In this document: one piece after another, positions 16,692-25,222 of the stretch | How the letters are laid out: each line of letters opens with the position of its first letter | How positions within the stretch are numbered: the first letter of the stretch is position 1 | From: Nocardioides sp. | GTDB taxonomy: Bacteria; Actinomycetota; Actinomycetes; Propionibacteriales; Nocardioidaceae | DNA: 64,000 nt | Direction: 5' to 3' | Assembly (NCBI GenBank): GCA_020636915.1 | Contig: JACJWV010000014.1 | Span: 1 to 64,000, forward strand | Position numbers and translations under genes: made by a program | The notes under the pieces: model-generated | What the model was told of the DNA's origin: nothing | What the model saw: the letters and a program-made list of their open reading frames with translations, nothing else | Database searches by the model: none

Positions 16692-17348
16692 GTGCCGCAC
16701 CTGTCGTCCGTGAACGTCGGAACCCCCCGCCCCGCCGAGTGGGCGGGCATCGGCTCGACCGCGATGGACAAGCGCCCGGTCAGCGGTCCGGTCGCCGTAC
16801 GGACCCGTGGGCTGGACGGCGACCAGGTCGGCGACACCCAGCACCACGGCGGGGTCGACCAGGCGGTCTACGCGTTCGCCCGCGAGGACCTCGACAGCTG
16901 GGCGGACGTGCTCGGGCACGAGATCCGCGACGGGATGTTCGCTGAGAACCTCACCACGGTCGGCATCGATGTCAACGAGGCCGAGGTCGGTGAGCGCTGG
17001 CGGCTCGGCGGCGTGGACGGCGTGCTCCTCGAGGTCTGCAGCGTGCGGATCCCGTGCAACGACTTCAAGAACTGGATGGGCCTGGGTGGCTTCGACAACC
17101 GGGCGTGGGTCAAGCGGTTCACCCAGGTGGGCCGGCCCGGTCCCTACCTGCGGGTGCTCGTCGAGGGCGAGGTCCGGGCGGGCGACGAGCTGACGGTCGA
17201 GCACCGACCCGGTCACGGCGTGACGGTGAGCACGATGTTCCGCGCGCTGACCACCGAGGCCGACCTGCTGCCGGACCTGCTACGGGTGGACGGACTGACG
17301 GCCCAGGCACGCGCAGCGGCCGAGCGGTACGTCGCCGCCCGGGTCTGA
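16692..17348 (+). CDS. MOSC domain protein
   Basis: A 218-residue protein of the YiiM/MOSC type. It has the DKRPVSGPVAVRTRGLDGDQ entry strand, QHHGGVDQAVYAF, and the conserved Cys site EVCSVRIPCNDF (about 117-128). MOSC domains bind sulfur or molybdenum cofactor and take part in sulfur transfer or detoxification of N-hydroxylated bases. The exact substrate is unknown. GTG 16692 is used; GAGAGGA lies 7 nt upstream and could act as a ribosome site, or GAGGAT as a weak -10 for a leaderless mRNA. Confidence 0.85.
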   Translation: MPHLSSVNVGTPRPAEWAGIGSTAMDKRPVSGPVAVRTRGLDGDQVGDTQHHGGVDQAVYAFAREDLDSWADVLGHEIRDGMFAENLTTVGIDVNEAEVGERWRLGGVDGVLLEVCSVRIPCNDFKNWMGLGGFDNRAWVKRFTQVGRPGPYLRVLVEGEVRAGDELTVEHRPGHGVTVSTMFRALTTEADLLPDLLRVDGLTAQARAAAERYVAARV

Positions 17349-17409
17349 CCCGACCGACGCGCCGTCGCGGGGCAGGGGACGGGCGGGTGACGGACGTGTG
17401 ACATTGTTC

Positions 17410-17425
17410 CCTACCCGCGGGTAGG
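17410..17425. promoter_or_regulatory. Perfect 16-bp palindrome upstream of the acyl-CoA ligase
   Basis: CCTACCCGCGGGTAGG lies 59 bp before the acyl-CoA ligase ATG and just upstream of a T/A-richer stretch that could hold the promoter. The shape fits a TetR-family operator, common for fatty-acid genes in Actinobacteria. The regulator is not in this window. Confidence 0.5.
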
Positions 17426-17483
17426 CAAAGTGATCTAGGTTACGTCGCATCCCTCGTCCGTCTCGGTGTCCAGCAGGAGTGAG

Positions 17484-19316
17484 ATGACCGCCCAGGCCAG
17501 CCCCGGTGTCGATCCCGGTTTCGTCGACGACCTCACCCAGAACTTCGCAGTGCAGTTCCTCGACCGCGTCGCCGCGTCCGGCGACCTCGAGGCGTTCCGC
17601 TACCCCCGAGGAGAGGGGTGGGAGTCCGTCACCTGGCGCCAGGCGGGCGACCTGGTCGAGAAGCTCGCCGCCGGCCTGCTCTCCCTCGGCATCCAGCCCG
17701 AGCAGCGGGTCGGGATCGCGTCGTCGACGCGCTACGAGTGGATCCTGGCCGACCTCGCTGTGATGTGCTCGGCAGGCGCCACGACGACGGTCTACCCCTC
17801 CACCAACAGCGAGGACACGGCGTACATCCTCGGCGACTCCGAGTGCCGCGTCGTCTTCGCCGAGGACGACGAGCAGATCGCCAAGCTCAAGGAGCACAAG
17901 GGCGACCTGCCCCACCTGGAGAAGGTCGTCACGTTCGACGGCACCACCGACGGCGACTGGATCATCGGGCTCGACGACCTCGCCAAGCTGGGCGAGGCCT
18001 ACCTCGCCGACCACCCGGGCGTCGTCGAGGAGACCGCCCGCGCGATCCCGGCCGACCAGCTCGCCACCTTGATCTACACCTCCGGCACGACCGGGCGGCC
18101 CAAGGGCGTGCGGCTGCTGCACCGCGCCTGGGTCTACGAGGGCGCGGCGATCCAGGTGCAGAACATCCTGGACGAGACCGACCTGCAGTTCCTGTGGCTG
18201 CCGATGGCCCACGCCTTCGGCAAGGTGCTGCTCTCGGCGCAGCTGGCCTGCGGCTTCGCGACCGCGATCGACGGTCGGGTCGACAAGATCGTCGACAACC
18301 TCGGCATCGTGAAGCCGACGTTCATGGGCGCCGCGCCACGCATCTTCGAGAAGGCCCACGCGCGGATCGTCACCATGCAGGCCGCCGAGGGCGGGCTGAA
18401 GGAGAAGATCTTCCTGCAGGCCTTCAAGGTCGGCGTCGACGTCGAGCGGCGCAAGAAGGAGGGTCGGTCGGTGCCGTTCCTGCTCGGCGTCCAGAACGGG
18501 CTCTTCGACCGGCTGGTGTTCAGCAAGGTGCGCGAGCGCTTCGGCGGTCGCGTGCGGTTCTTCATCTCGGGGTCGGCGGCGCTGAACGCCGAGATCGCGG
18601 AGTGGTTCAACGCCGCGGGCGTCCTCATCCTCGAGGGCTACGGCATGACGGAGAACGCCGCGGGGGCGACGGTCAACCTCCCGCACTCCTACAAGATCGG
18701 CACGGTGGGTCCGGCGCTGCCCGGCAGCGAGATCATGATCGGTCCCGACGACGAGGTGATGCTGCGCGGGCCGCACGTCATGGCCGGCTACCACAACCTC
18801 CCCGAGGAGACCGCCAAGACGCTGACCGAGGAGGGCTGGCTGCGCACCGGCGACAAGGGCAGCCTGGACGCGGAGGGCTTCCTCACCATCACCGGCCGGA
18901 TCAAGGACCTCTTCAAGACGTCGGGCGGCAAGTACGTCGCCCCGTCGGCGATCGAGGCCAAGTTCAAGGCGCTGTGCCCCTACGCGAGCCAGTTCCTGGT
19001 CTTCGGCAACGAGCGCAACTACGTGGTCGCCCTGATCACCCTCGACCCGGACGCGATGGTGGACTGGGCCAAGGAGCACGGCATGGCCGACGCGTCGTAC
19101 GCCGAGGTGGTGGGCTCCGACGCCGCCCAGGAGATGGTCAAGGGGTACGTCGAGCAGCTCAACGCCGAGCTGAACAGGTGGGAGACCATCAAGAAGTGGA
19201 AGGTGCTCGACCACGACCTCACCATCGAGTCGGGGGAGCTCACCCCGTCGATGAAGGTCAAGCGGAACGTGGTCGAGGAGAACAACAAGGCGCTGATCGA
19301 CTCGCTCTACGGGTGA
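17484..19316 (+). CDS. Long-chain fatty acid-CoA ligase (AMP-forming)
   Basis: A 610-residue ANL-superfamily enzyme that activates fatty acids with ATP and CoA. It shows the P-loop TLIYTSGTTGRPKGV (about 197-211), the adenine-binding EGYGMTENAAG, and the hinge/C-domain region TGDKGSLDAEGFLTITGRIK ending in a conserved Lys-bearing tail (SGELTPSMKVKR). Length fits the FadD15/FAA1 class. ATG 17484 has AGGAG 4 nt upstream; GTG 17466 lacks one. It is a single gene after the MOSC gene, with an operator-like palindrome upstream. Confidence 0.9.
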   Translation: MTAQASPGVDPGFVDDLTQNFAVQFLDRVAASGDLEAFRYPRGEGWESVTWRQAGDLVEKLAAGLLSLGIQPEQRVGIASSTRYEWILADLAVMCSAGATTTVYPSTNSEDTAYILGDSECRVVFAEDDEQIAKLKEHKGDLPHLEKVVTFDGTTDGDWIIGLDDLAKLGEAYLADHPGVVEETARAIPADQLATLIYTSGTTGRPKGVRLLHRAWVYEGAAIQVQNILDETDLQFLWLPMAHAFGKVLLSAQLACGFATAIDGRVDKIVDNLGIVKPTFMGAAPRIFEKAHARIVTMQAAEGGLKEKIFLQAFKVGVDVERRKKEGRSVPFLLGVQNGLFDRLVFSKVRERFGGRVRFFISGSAALNAEIAEWFNAAGVLILEGYGMTENAAGATVNLPHSYKIGTVGPALPGSEIMIGPDDEVMLRGPHVMAGYHNLPEETAKTLTEEGWLRTGDKGSLDAEGFLTITGRIKDLFKTSGGKYVAPSAIEAKFKALCPYASQFLVFGNERNYVVALITLDPDAMVDWAKEHGMADASYAEVVGSDAAQEMVKGYVEQLNAELNRWETIKKWKVLDHDLTIESGELTPSMKVKRNVVEENNKALIDSLYG

Positions 19317-19362
19317 CGTGCGCACGACAGGTCGGAGCGGGAGCGAACCGCTGTTGACCTGA

Positions 19363-19378
19363 TCGAACAGATGTTCGA
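19363..19378. promoter_or_regulatory. SOS box (LexA site) of the mutasome operon
   Basis: TCGAACAGATGTTCGA matches the actinobacterial/Gram-positive LexA consensus TCGAAC-N4-GTTCGA exactly. A -35-like TTGACC precedes it at 19354. It ends 9 nt before the first start codon, so LexA would cover the promoter and DNA damage would induce all three genes. Confidence 0.92.
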
Positions 19379-19387
19379 AGATGGGGT

Positions 19388-20053
19388 GTGGCCAGCACCT
19401 CCGACACCATCGCGCAGCTGCGCAGCCGGATGGCGGGCATGCAGGACGGCATGCCCCGCCTCCCGCTGGAGACCCACCCGGCCCTCGCCGGGCTGGTCCA
19501 GCTGCGTGCCGGCGGCAGCTACGCCGTCGACAGCGCGAGCCTCGCGCTGGCGCTGCTCGCCGGTCCCTCCGCCGCGGGTGGCTGGTGCGCGGTGGTCGGG
19601 ATCCCCGACTTCGGCGTGGAGGCGGCCCGGGTGCTCGGGGTCGACCTGGACCGCACCGTGCTCGTCCCCGACCCCGGTGACCGGTGGCTCGAGGTCACCG
19701 CCGCGCTCGCCGACGTCGTGACCGTCGTCCTGGTCCGGACGCAGGGACGGGTGCCCGAGCGGGTGGCGGAGCGACTGGGCGCCCGACTGCGCAAGCGGTC
19801 CGCCGCCCTCGTCGCCCAGGAGAGGTCCGCGGGGGACTGGCCCCGGGCCGAGGTGCGGCTGACCACGCGCGAGCCGGCGTGGTCCGGGATCGGGGAGGGG
19901 CACGGCCACCTCCGGGCGCGGCGGCTCCTCGTCGAGGCCCGGCGCGGGTCGGCTCCGCCGCGTCGCGGAGCCCTGTGGTTCCCCGCCGCGGACCAGACCT
20001 ACCGCCGGGCAGACCCCGTCGCCGCCGTCGCGGAGGTCGAGGTGGCCAGTTGA
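19388..20053 (+). CDS. imuA': ImuA'-type mutasome accessory protein
   Basis: A 221-residue RecA/SulA-like protein. Visible parts are an N-terminal helix (TIAQLRSRMAGMQDG), a RecA-fold strand order (WCAVVGIPDFGVEAARVLGVDLDRTVLVPD) and a central VVLVRTQGRVPERVAERLGARLRKR. In mycobacteria ImuA' connects ImuB and DnaE2 with RecA in error-prone gap filling. Identification rests on fold-like features plus position just before imuB and dnaE2. The start is GTG 19388 right after the SOS box, likely leaderless. No Walker A is visible, as is usual for this family. Confidence 0.82.
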   Translation: MASTSDTIAQLRSRMAGMQDGMPRLPLETHPALAGLVQLRAGGSYAVDSASLALALLAGPSAAGGWCAVVGIPDFGVEAARVLGVDLDRTVLVPDPGDRWLEVTAALADVVTVVLVRTQGRVPERVAERLGARLRKRSAALVAQERSAGDWPRAEVRLTTREPAWSGIGEGHGHLRARRLLVEARRGSAPPRRGALWFPAADQTYRRADPVAAVAEVEVAS

Positions 20054-20063
20054 GGTCGCATCC

Positions 20064-21626
20064 ATGAGGATCATGGCCGTCTGGTGCCCCGACTGGCCGG
20101 TCGTCGCCGCCCTGGCCGACGAGGGGCTGCCGACCCACCTGCCCGCCGCGGTGTTCAGCGCCAACATCGTCTGTGCCTGCAACGCCGCAGCCCGGGCAGC
20201 CGGCGTACGCCGCGGGATGCGCCGCCGGGACGCCCAGTCGCGCTGCCCCGAGCTGCAGGTGCACGGGGTCAACCCCGACCGCGACGCCCGGGCGTTCGAG
20301 CCGGTGCTCGCCGCGGTCGAGGAGATCCGGCCGGGGGTCGCCCCGCTGCGGCCCGGCCTGCTGGCGCTGCCGGCTCCAGCGCGCTTCCACGGCGGTGAGG
20401 CGACCGGTGCAGCGATCCTCGCCGAGCGGCTGGTCGCGCACGGGGTGTGGGACTGCCGGTTCGGTGTCGCCGACGAGCTCTTCACCGCCGAGCAGGCCGC
20501 TCGCCGGGCCGAGCGGCAGGACTGTCATGTCGTGGCGCCGGGGGAGTCGGCGCAGTTCCTGCGCGCGCTGCCGGTCGACGTGGTCGACGACTCCGACGCC
20601 GGCAGGGACGCGGTCAGCCTGATGAAGCGGCTCGGGCTGCGCACCCTCGGCGACCTCGCGGACCTCTCGGCGACCGACGTCCGGGACCGGTTCGGCGCCC
20701 ACGTCGCCTGGGTGCACCGGGTCGTCGGCGGTGCCGGCGCCGCCCCGCTGGCCACCCGCACCCCGCCGCCCGAGCTCTCCTGCCACGTCGACTTCGAGCC
20801 GCCGCTGGACAACGCGGAGACGATCAGCTTCAGCGTCCGGCAGACCGCCGACCGGTTCGTCGCCGGCCTCGCCCGTCAGGGCCTGGTGTGCACCGAGGTG
20901 CTGGTCGAGGCGCGCTGCGAGGGCGAGGCCGAGCCGGCGTCCTCGCGGGTGTGGCTGCACCCGCGCTGGTTCTCCGCCGCCGACCTCGTCGACCGTCTGC
21001 ACTGGCAGCTGCAAGGCGCCATGAACGGGCCGGGCCGCGCAGGGGACGTGCGGGCGCCGGTCGACCGGGTCCGCTTCGAGCCGGTGACCGTCGTCCCCGA
21101 CGCCGTCCACGCCGACGGGCTGTGGGGCGGGACCGACGAGCGGGTCGAGCGCGGCATCGCCCGGGTCCAGGGGATGCTCGGCCACGAGGCCGTCGTCCGC
21201 CCGGTCCTCCAGGGCGGCCGGGCACCGCGCGACCGGCAGGCGCTGGTGCCGTGGGGAGAGCGCCCCACGGGCCTCCGGCCGACGGGTCCGCCGTGGCCGG
21301 GCAGCATCCCGCCACCCGCGCCGGCGCGCGTGCTCGCCACCCCGTGGGCGGCCGAGATGGTCGGCCCGGCCGGCCACGCCGTCGACGTCGACGAGCGGGG
21401 CGGGGTGACCAGCGAGCCGGCCCGGTTCCGTCCCTCGCCGGGCGACGGCTGGCAGCCGGTCGGCGCCTGGGCCGGCCCGTGGCCGGTCGAGGAGCTGTGG
21501 TGGGAGTCCCGAGCGACGGGAGTGCCCCGTCGGGTGGCTCGGTTCCAGGTCGTCGGAGTCGACGGCCGGGCCTGGCTGATGACCTGGGACTCGGGCGTGT
21601 GGTGGACGGAAGCCGCCTATGACTAG
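20064..21626 (+). CDS. imuB: ImuB, catalytically dead Y-family polymerase
   Basis: A 520-residue Y-family-like protein. The site where active members have Asp-Met-Asp reads AVWCPDWPVVAAL, and the second acidic motif (Ser-x-Asp-Glu) is missing, as known for ImuB, which acts as a clamp-binding hub. The rest of the fold is present: palm remnant, the helix-hairpin-helix phrase LMKRLGLRTLGDLADLS (about 189-205) and a little-finger-like domain. It tethers DnaE2 and ImuA' to the beta clamp. ATG 20064 follows imuA' by 10 bp. Confidence 0.88.
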   Translation: MRIMAVWCPDWPVVAALADEGLPTHLPAAVFSANIVCACNAAARAAGVRRGMRRRDAQSRCPELQVHGVNPDRDARAFEPVLAAVEEIRPGVAPLRPGLLALPAPARFHGGEATGAAILAERLVAHGVWDCRFGVADELFTAEQAARRAERQDCHVVAPGESAQFLRALPVDVVDDSDAGRDAVSLMKRLGLRTLGDLADLSATDVRDRFGAHVAWVHRVVGGAGAAPLATRTPPPELSCHVDFEPPLDNAETISFSVRQTADRFVAGLARQGLVCTEVLVEARCEGEAEPASSRVWLHPRWFSAADLVDRLHWQLQGAMNGPGRAGDVRAPVDRVRFEPVTVVPDAVHADGLWGGTDERVERGIARVQGMLGHEAVVRPVLQGGRAPRDRQALVPWGERPTGLRPTGPPWPGSIPPPAPARVLATPWAAEMVGPAGHAVDVDERGGVTSEPARFRPSPGDGWQPVGAWAGPWPVEELWWESRATGVPRRVARFQVVGVDGRAWLMTWDSGVWWTEAAYD

Positions 21627-21650
21627 CCACCGGACGGGGAGGGCGGGCTG

Positions 21651-24600
21651 ATGGGCTGGAACAACCCGACGATGTCCTGGGGCGAGCTGGAGAGACGTCT
21701 CTCCGGGCGGGTCGTCACGCCGCAGGACCCCGAGGCCCCGATCTCGACGCGCAAGCGCAAACCGCGTCGGGTCGACGTGGAGCGGCCGGTCGGCGCGGTC
21801 ACGCCGTACGCCGAGCTGCACTGCCACTCCTCCTTCAGCTTCCTCGACGGTGCCAGCGGGCCGGACCACCTGGTGCTCGAGGCGCTGCGCCTCGGGCTGC
21901 ACGCGCTCGCGATCACCGACCACGACGGGTTCTACGGGGCGCCCCTCTTCGCCGAGACCGCCCAGCTCCATGCCGAGCAGGGACAGGGCATCGGCACGAT
22001 CTACGGCGCCGAGCTGTCGCTCGGCCTCACCAAGCCGCAGAACGGCGTCCCCGACCCCGAGGGCAGCCACCTGCTGGTGCTCGCGCGCGGGGTCGAGGGC
22101 TACCACCGGCTGGCCGGCGCGATCACCGACGCCCAGCTGCGCGGCGACGAGAAGGGCAAGCCCGTCTACGACCTGGGCGAGCTGGCCGAGCGAGCGGGTG
22201 GTCCTCGAGGAGGGCACTGGCTGGTGCTCACCGGCTGCCGCAAGGGCACGGTCCGGCAGGCGCTGGCGCGCGGCCCGTCGTACGCCGCCGAGGAGCTGGA
22301 CCGGCTGACCGCGCTGTTCGGCCACGAGCACGTCGCGGTCGAGCTCGTCGACCACGGCTTCCCGACCGACTCGGCGCACAACGACCTGCTCGCTCGGCTG
22401 GCCGTCGACCACGGCCTGCCCTACGTCGCGACCAACAACGTGCACTACGCGCGGCCCGAGCTGCACCGCGTGGCAGGCGCGATGGCCGCCGTACGCGCCC
22501 GGCGGAGCCTGGCGGAGATGGACGGCTGGCTGCCGGCGTCGGGGATGGCCAGCCTGCGGTCGGGGGAGGAGATGGCGCGCCGCTTCGTCCGCTACCCCGG
22601 CGCGGTCGCGCGCAGCGTCGAGATCGCCGACGCGGTCTCCTTCGACCTGCAGAAGGCCAGCCCGCGGCTGCCGAAGTTCGTGCCCGACGGGTGGACGCCC
22701 TCGGACTGGCTGCGCGAGCTGACCGAGCGGGGCTTCGCGATCCGCTACGCCGGTCAGCCGCACGAGCGCGAGGCGCGGGAGCGGGTCGAGCACGAGCTCC
22801 GGATCATCGCGCAGAAGGACTTCGACGGCTACTTCGTGATCGTCCACGACATCGTCGAGTTCGCCCGCGAGAGCGGGATCCTCTGCCAGGGCAGGGGATC
22901 CGCGGCCAGCTCGGCGGTCTGCTACGCCCTCGGCATCACCGCGATCGACCCGGTCTTCTACCGCCTGCCCTTCGAGCGGTTCATCTCCCAGCACCGCGAG
23001 GAGGAGCCCGACATCGACGTCGACTTCGACTCCGACAAGCGGGAGCAGGTCATCCAGTGGGTCTACGAGAAGTACGGCCGCCACAACGCCGCGCAGGTCG
23101 CCAACGTCGTCGGCTACCGGCCCAAGATGGCGGTGCGCGACGCCGCGAAGGCGCTGGGGCACTCGCCTGGCCAGCAGGACGCCTGGTCCAAGCAGATCAC
23201 CTCGTGGACGGAGGTGGCGGTCCGCGAGGGCGGCGAGCACGACGTACCGGCCCCGGTCGTCGAGCTCGCCAACGGCTTCCTCGGAGCGCCGCGCCACCTC
23301 GGCATCCACTCCGGCGGGATGGTGCTGACCGAGCGACCGATCGGCGAGGTGGTGCCGATCGAGCGGGCCCGAATGGACAGGAGGACCGTGCTCCAGTGGG
23401 ACAAGGACGCCTGCGAGTTCATGGGCCTGGTCAAGTTCGACCTGCTGGGGCTGGGGATGATCAGCGCGCTCGACCACATGATGACGATCGTGGCCGAGCA
23501 CCTCGGTGAGCAGTGGACGCTGGCGACGATGCCCAAGGAGGAGCCGGCGGTCTACGACATGCTCTGCCGCGCCGACTCGGTCGGCGTCTTCCAGGTCGAG
23601 AGCCGCGCGCAGATCGGGACCCTGCCGCGGCTCCAGCCGCGCGAGTTCTACGACCTCGCGATCGAGATCGCGCTGATCCGTCCGGGGCCGATCCAGGGTG
23701 GCGCCGTCCACCCCTACGTACGCCGCGCGACCGGTCGTGACCCCGTCGAGTACGCCCACCCGCTGCTGATCCCGGTGCTCGAGCGCACCAAGGGGGTGCC
23801 GCTGTTCCAGGAGCAGCTGATGGACATGGCCCGCACCCTCGGCGACTGCAACCGCGACGAGGCCGACCTGCTGCGCCGGGCGATGGGGTCCAAGCGCGGG
23901 GTCGAGCGGATCGAGTCGGTCAAGGAGAAGCTGATGTCCGGGATGTCCGCCAAGGGCATCACCGGCGACCGTGCCGACGCGATCTACCTGCAGATCCTGT
24001 CCTTCGCGAACTTCGGCTTCGCCGAGAGCCACGCGCTGTCGTTCGCCAAGCTCGTCTACGCCAGCTCGTGGTGCAAGCTGCACTACCCCGGCGCGTTCCT
24101 CGCCGCGCTGCTGCGCGCGCAGCCGATGGGCTTCTACTCCCCGCAGTCGCTGGTGCACGACGCCCGGCGCCACGGCGTGGACGTCCGGCGCCCCGACCTC
24201 GCGCTGTCGGCCGCGACCGCCGACCTCGAGCCCGCTGCCGATGCCGGGAGGTCCACCGGTCCCACGGGGCTCGACTCCTGCCTGCGCGACGGTGAGCGCA
24301 CCGAGTGGGTCCCGGGCACGCCCGACCCGACGCCCGCGCACCGGCGCGACGCGGCGTACGCCGTCCGCCTGGGCCTGGACTCGGTGCGCGGGATCAGCGC
24401 CGAGGTGGCGCAGCGGATCGTCGCGGCGCGGGAGGAGCGACCGTTCACCGACCAGACCGACCTCTCGCGCCGGGCGCGCCTCGACGCCCGCCAGCTCGAG
24501 GCGCTCGCGACGGCAGGTGCGTTCGACGACGCCTTCGCGTCCGGTCACGTCTCGCGGCGGCAGGCGCTGTGGAACGCCGGGTGGACCGAGACCGACGAGC

Positions 24601-25088
24601 ACCTCGAGGGCATCCGGGTCGCCGCGCCGGCGCCGATGCTGCCCGACATGGACGCCGTCGAGATCACCATGGCGGACCTGTGGGCCACCGGCATCACGCC
24701 CGGGGGGCACCCGTTCGAGCACCTGCGCGAGCAGCTGCGGGCGGTCGGGATCAGGTCGGTCGCGGACTGCTTCGTGGCCGATCACGGCCGCCGGGTGCAC
24801 GTGGCCGGCCTGGTCACGCACCGGCAGCGGCCGGGCACCGCCGGTGGGGTCACCTTCCTCAACCTCGAGGACGAGACCGGGATGCTCAACGTGATCTGCA
24901 CGGTCGGGGTGTGGCGGCGCTACCGCGCCGTCGCCAACAGCGCCGCCGGCATGGTGATCCGGGGCATCCTCGAGCGCGAGGACGGGGTCACCAACCTGGT
25001 CGCCGACCGGCTCGAGCCGATCGAGTCGGTGCACGACGGGGCGGGTCGCGCACTGCGGTCCCGGCACCGCTCCCGCGACTTCCACTGA
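21651..25088 (+). CDS. dnaE2: Error-prone DNA polymerase III alpha subunit DnaE2
   Basis: A 1145-residue C-family polymerase. The N-terminal PHP domain reads AELHCHSSFSFLDGASG and ITDHDGFYGAP; catalytic Asp residues lie in PDIDVDFD (about 453-460) with the third in the fingers/palm region; FANFGFAESHALSFAKLVY is the family landmark; an OB-fold follows at about 1040-1110. DnaE2 (ImuC) makes mutagenic bypass past lesions under SOS control. ATG 21651 has a strong GGGGAGGG region upstream. It is third in an SOS operon with ImuA' and ImuB. Confidence 0.93.
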   Translation: MGWNNPTMSWGELERRLSGRVVTPQDPEAPISTRKRKPRRVDVERPVGAVTPYAELHCHSSFSFLDGASGPDHLVLEALRLGLHALAITDHDGFYGAPLFAETAQLHAEQGQGIGTIYGAELSLGLTKPQNGVPDPEGSHLLVLARGVEGYHRLAGAITDAQLRGDEKGKPVYDLGELAERAGGPRGGHWLVLTGCRKGTVRQALARGPSYAAEELDRLTALFGHEHVAVELVDHGFPTDSAHNDLLARLAVDHGLPYVATNNVHYARPELHRVAGAMAAVRARRSLAEMDGWLPASGMASLRSGEEMARRFVRYPGAVARSVEIADAVSFDLQKASPRLPKFVPDGWTPSDWLRELTERGFAIRYAGQPHEREARERVEHELRIIAQKDFDGYFVIVHDIVEFARESGILCQGRGSAASSAVCYALGITAIDPVFYRLPFERFISQHREEEPDIDVDFDSDKREQVIQWVYEKYGRHNAAQVANVVGYRPKMAVRDAAKALGHSPGQQDAWSKQITSWTEVAVREGGEHDVPAPVVELANGFLGAPRHLGIHSGGMVLTERPIGEVVPIERARMDRRTVLQWDKDACEFMGLVKFDLLGLGMISALDHMMTIVAEHLGEQWTLATMPKEEPAVYDMLCRADSVGVFQVESRAQIGTLPRLQPREFYDLAIEIALIRPGPIQGGAVHPYVRRATGRDPVEYAHPLLIPVLERTKGVPLFQEQLMDMARTLGDCNRDEADLLRRAMGSKRGVERIESVKEKLMSGMSAKGITGDRADAIYLQILSFANFGFAESHALSFAKLVYASSWCKLHYPGAFLAALLRAQPMGFYSPQSLVHDARRHGVDVRRPDLALSAATADLEPAADAGRSTGPTGLDSCLRDGERTEWVPGTPDPTPAHRRDAAYAVRLGLDSVRGISAEVAQRIVAAREERPFTDQTDLSRRARLDARQLEALATAGAFDDAFASGHVSRRQALWNAGWTETDEHLEGIRVAAPAPMLPDMDAVEITMADLWATGITPGGHPFEHLREQLRAVGIRSVADCFVADHGRRVHVAGLVTHRQRPGTAGGVTFLNLEDETGMLNVICTVGVWRRYRAVANSAAGMVIRGILEREDGVTNLVADRLEPIESVHDGAGRALRSRHRSRDFH

Positions 25089-25205
25089 CCGTCGAATCGA
25101 GACTTCCGCGCGTCGAGTCGACACTTCTGTCAGGTGCCATGGAGAGGAGTCTCGATTCGGCCGACGGAACTCTCGATTCGGCCGACGGAAGTCTCGATTC
25201 AACGG
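25089..25205. repeat. Five related 17-21-bp units, two inverted and three direct
   Basis: Units of consensus AAGTCTCGATTCGRCCGACGG occur direct at 25147, 25168 and 25189 (period 21) and inverted at 25089-25105 and 25106-25126. The opposed sets could pair into a long hairpin between dnaE2 and hemW. The direct units are in frame with hemW via ATG 25139 (LDSADG repeats), but that start has a poor ribosome site, so the repeats are treated as non-coding. Confidence 0.8.
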
Positions 25206-25222
25206 GGTGGGAGGATGGGCCG

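Noticed and set aside
19695..25202. 1835-residue open frame on the minus strand opposite imuA'-imuB-dnaE2
   Set aside because: The plus strand holds three clear protein families; the antisense frame shows no domain and arises from codon bias.
25139..25222. Longer HemW with an LDSADG repeat at the N-terminus
   Set aside because: ATG 25139 lacks a good ribosome site, while GTG 25223 has GGGAGG at proper distance; family proteins begin close to the radical SAM domain.
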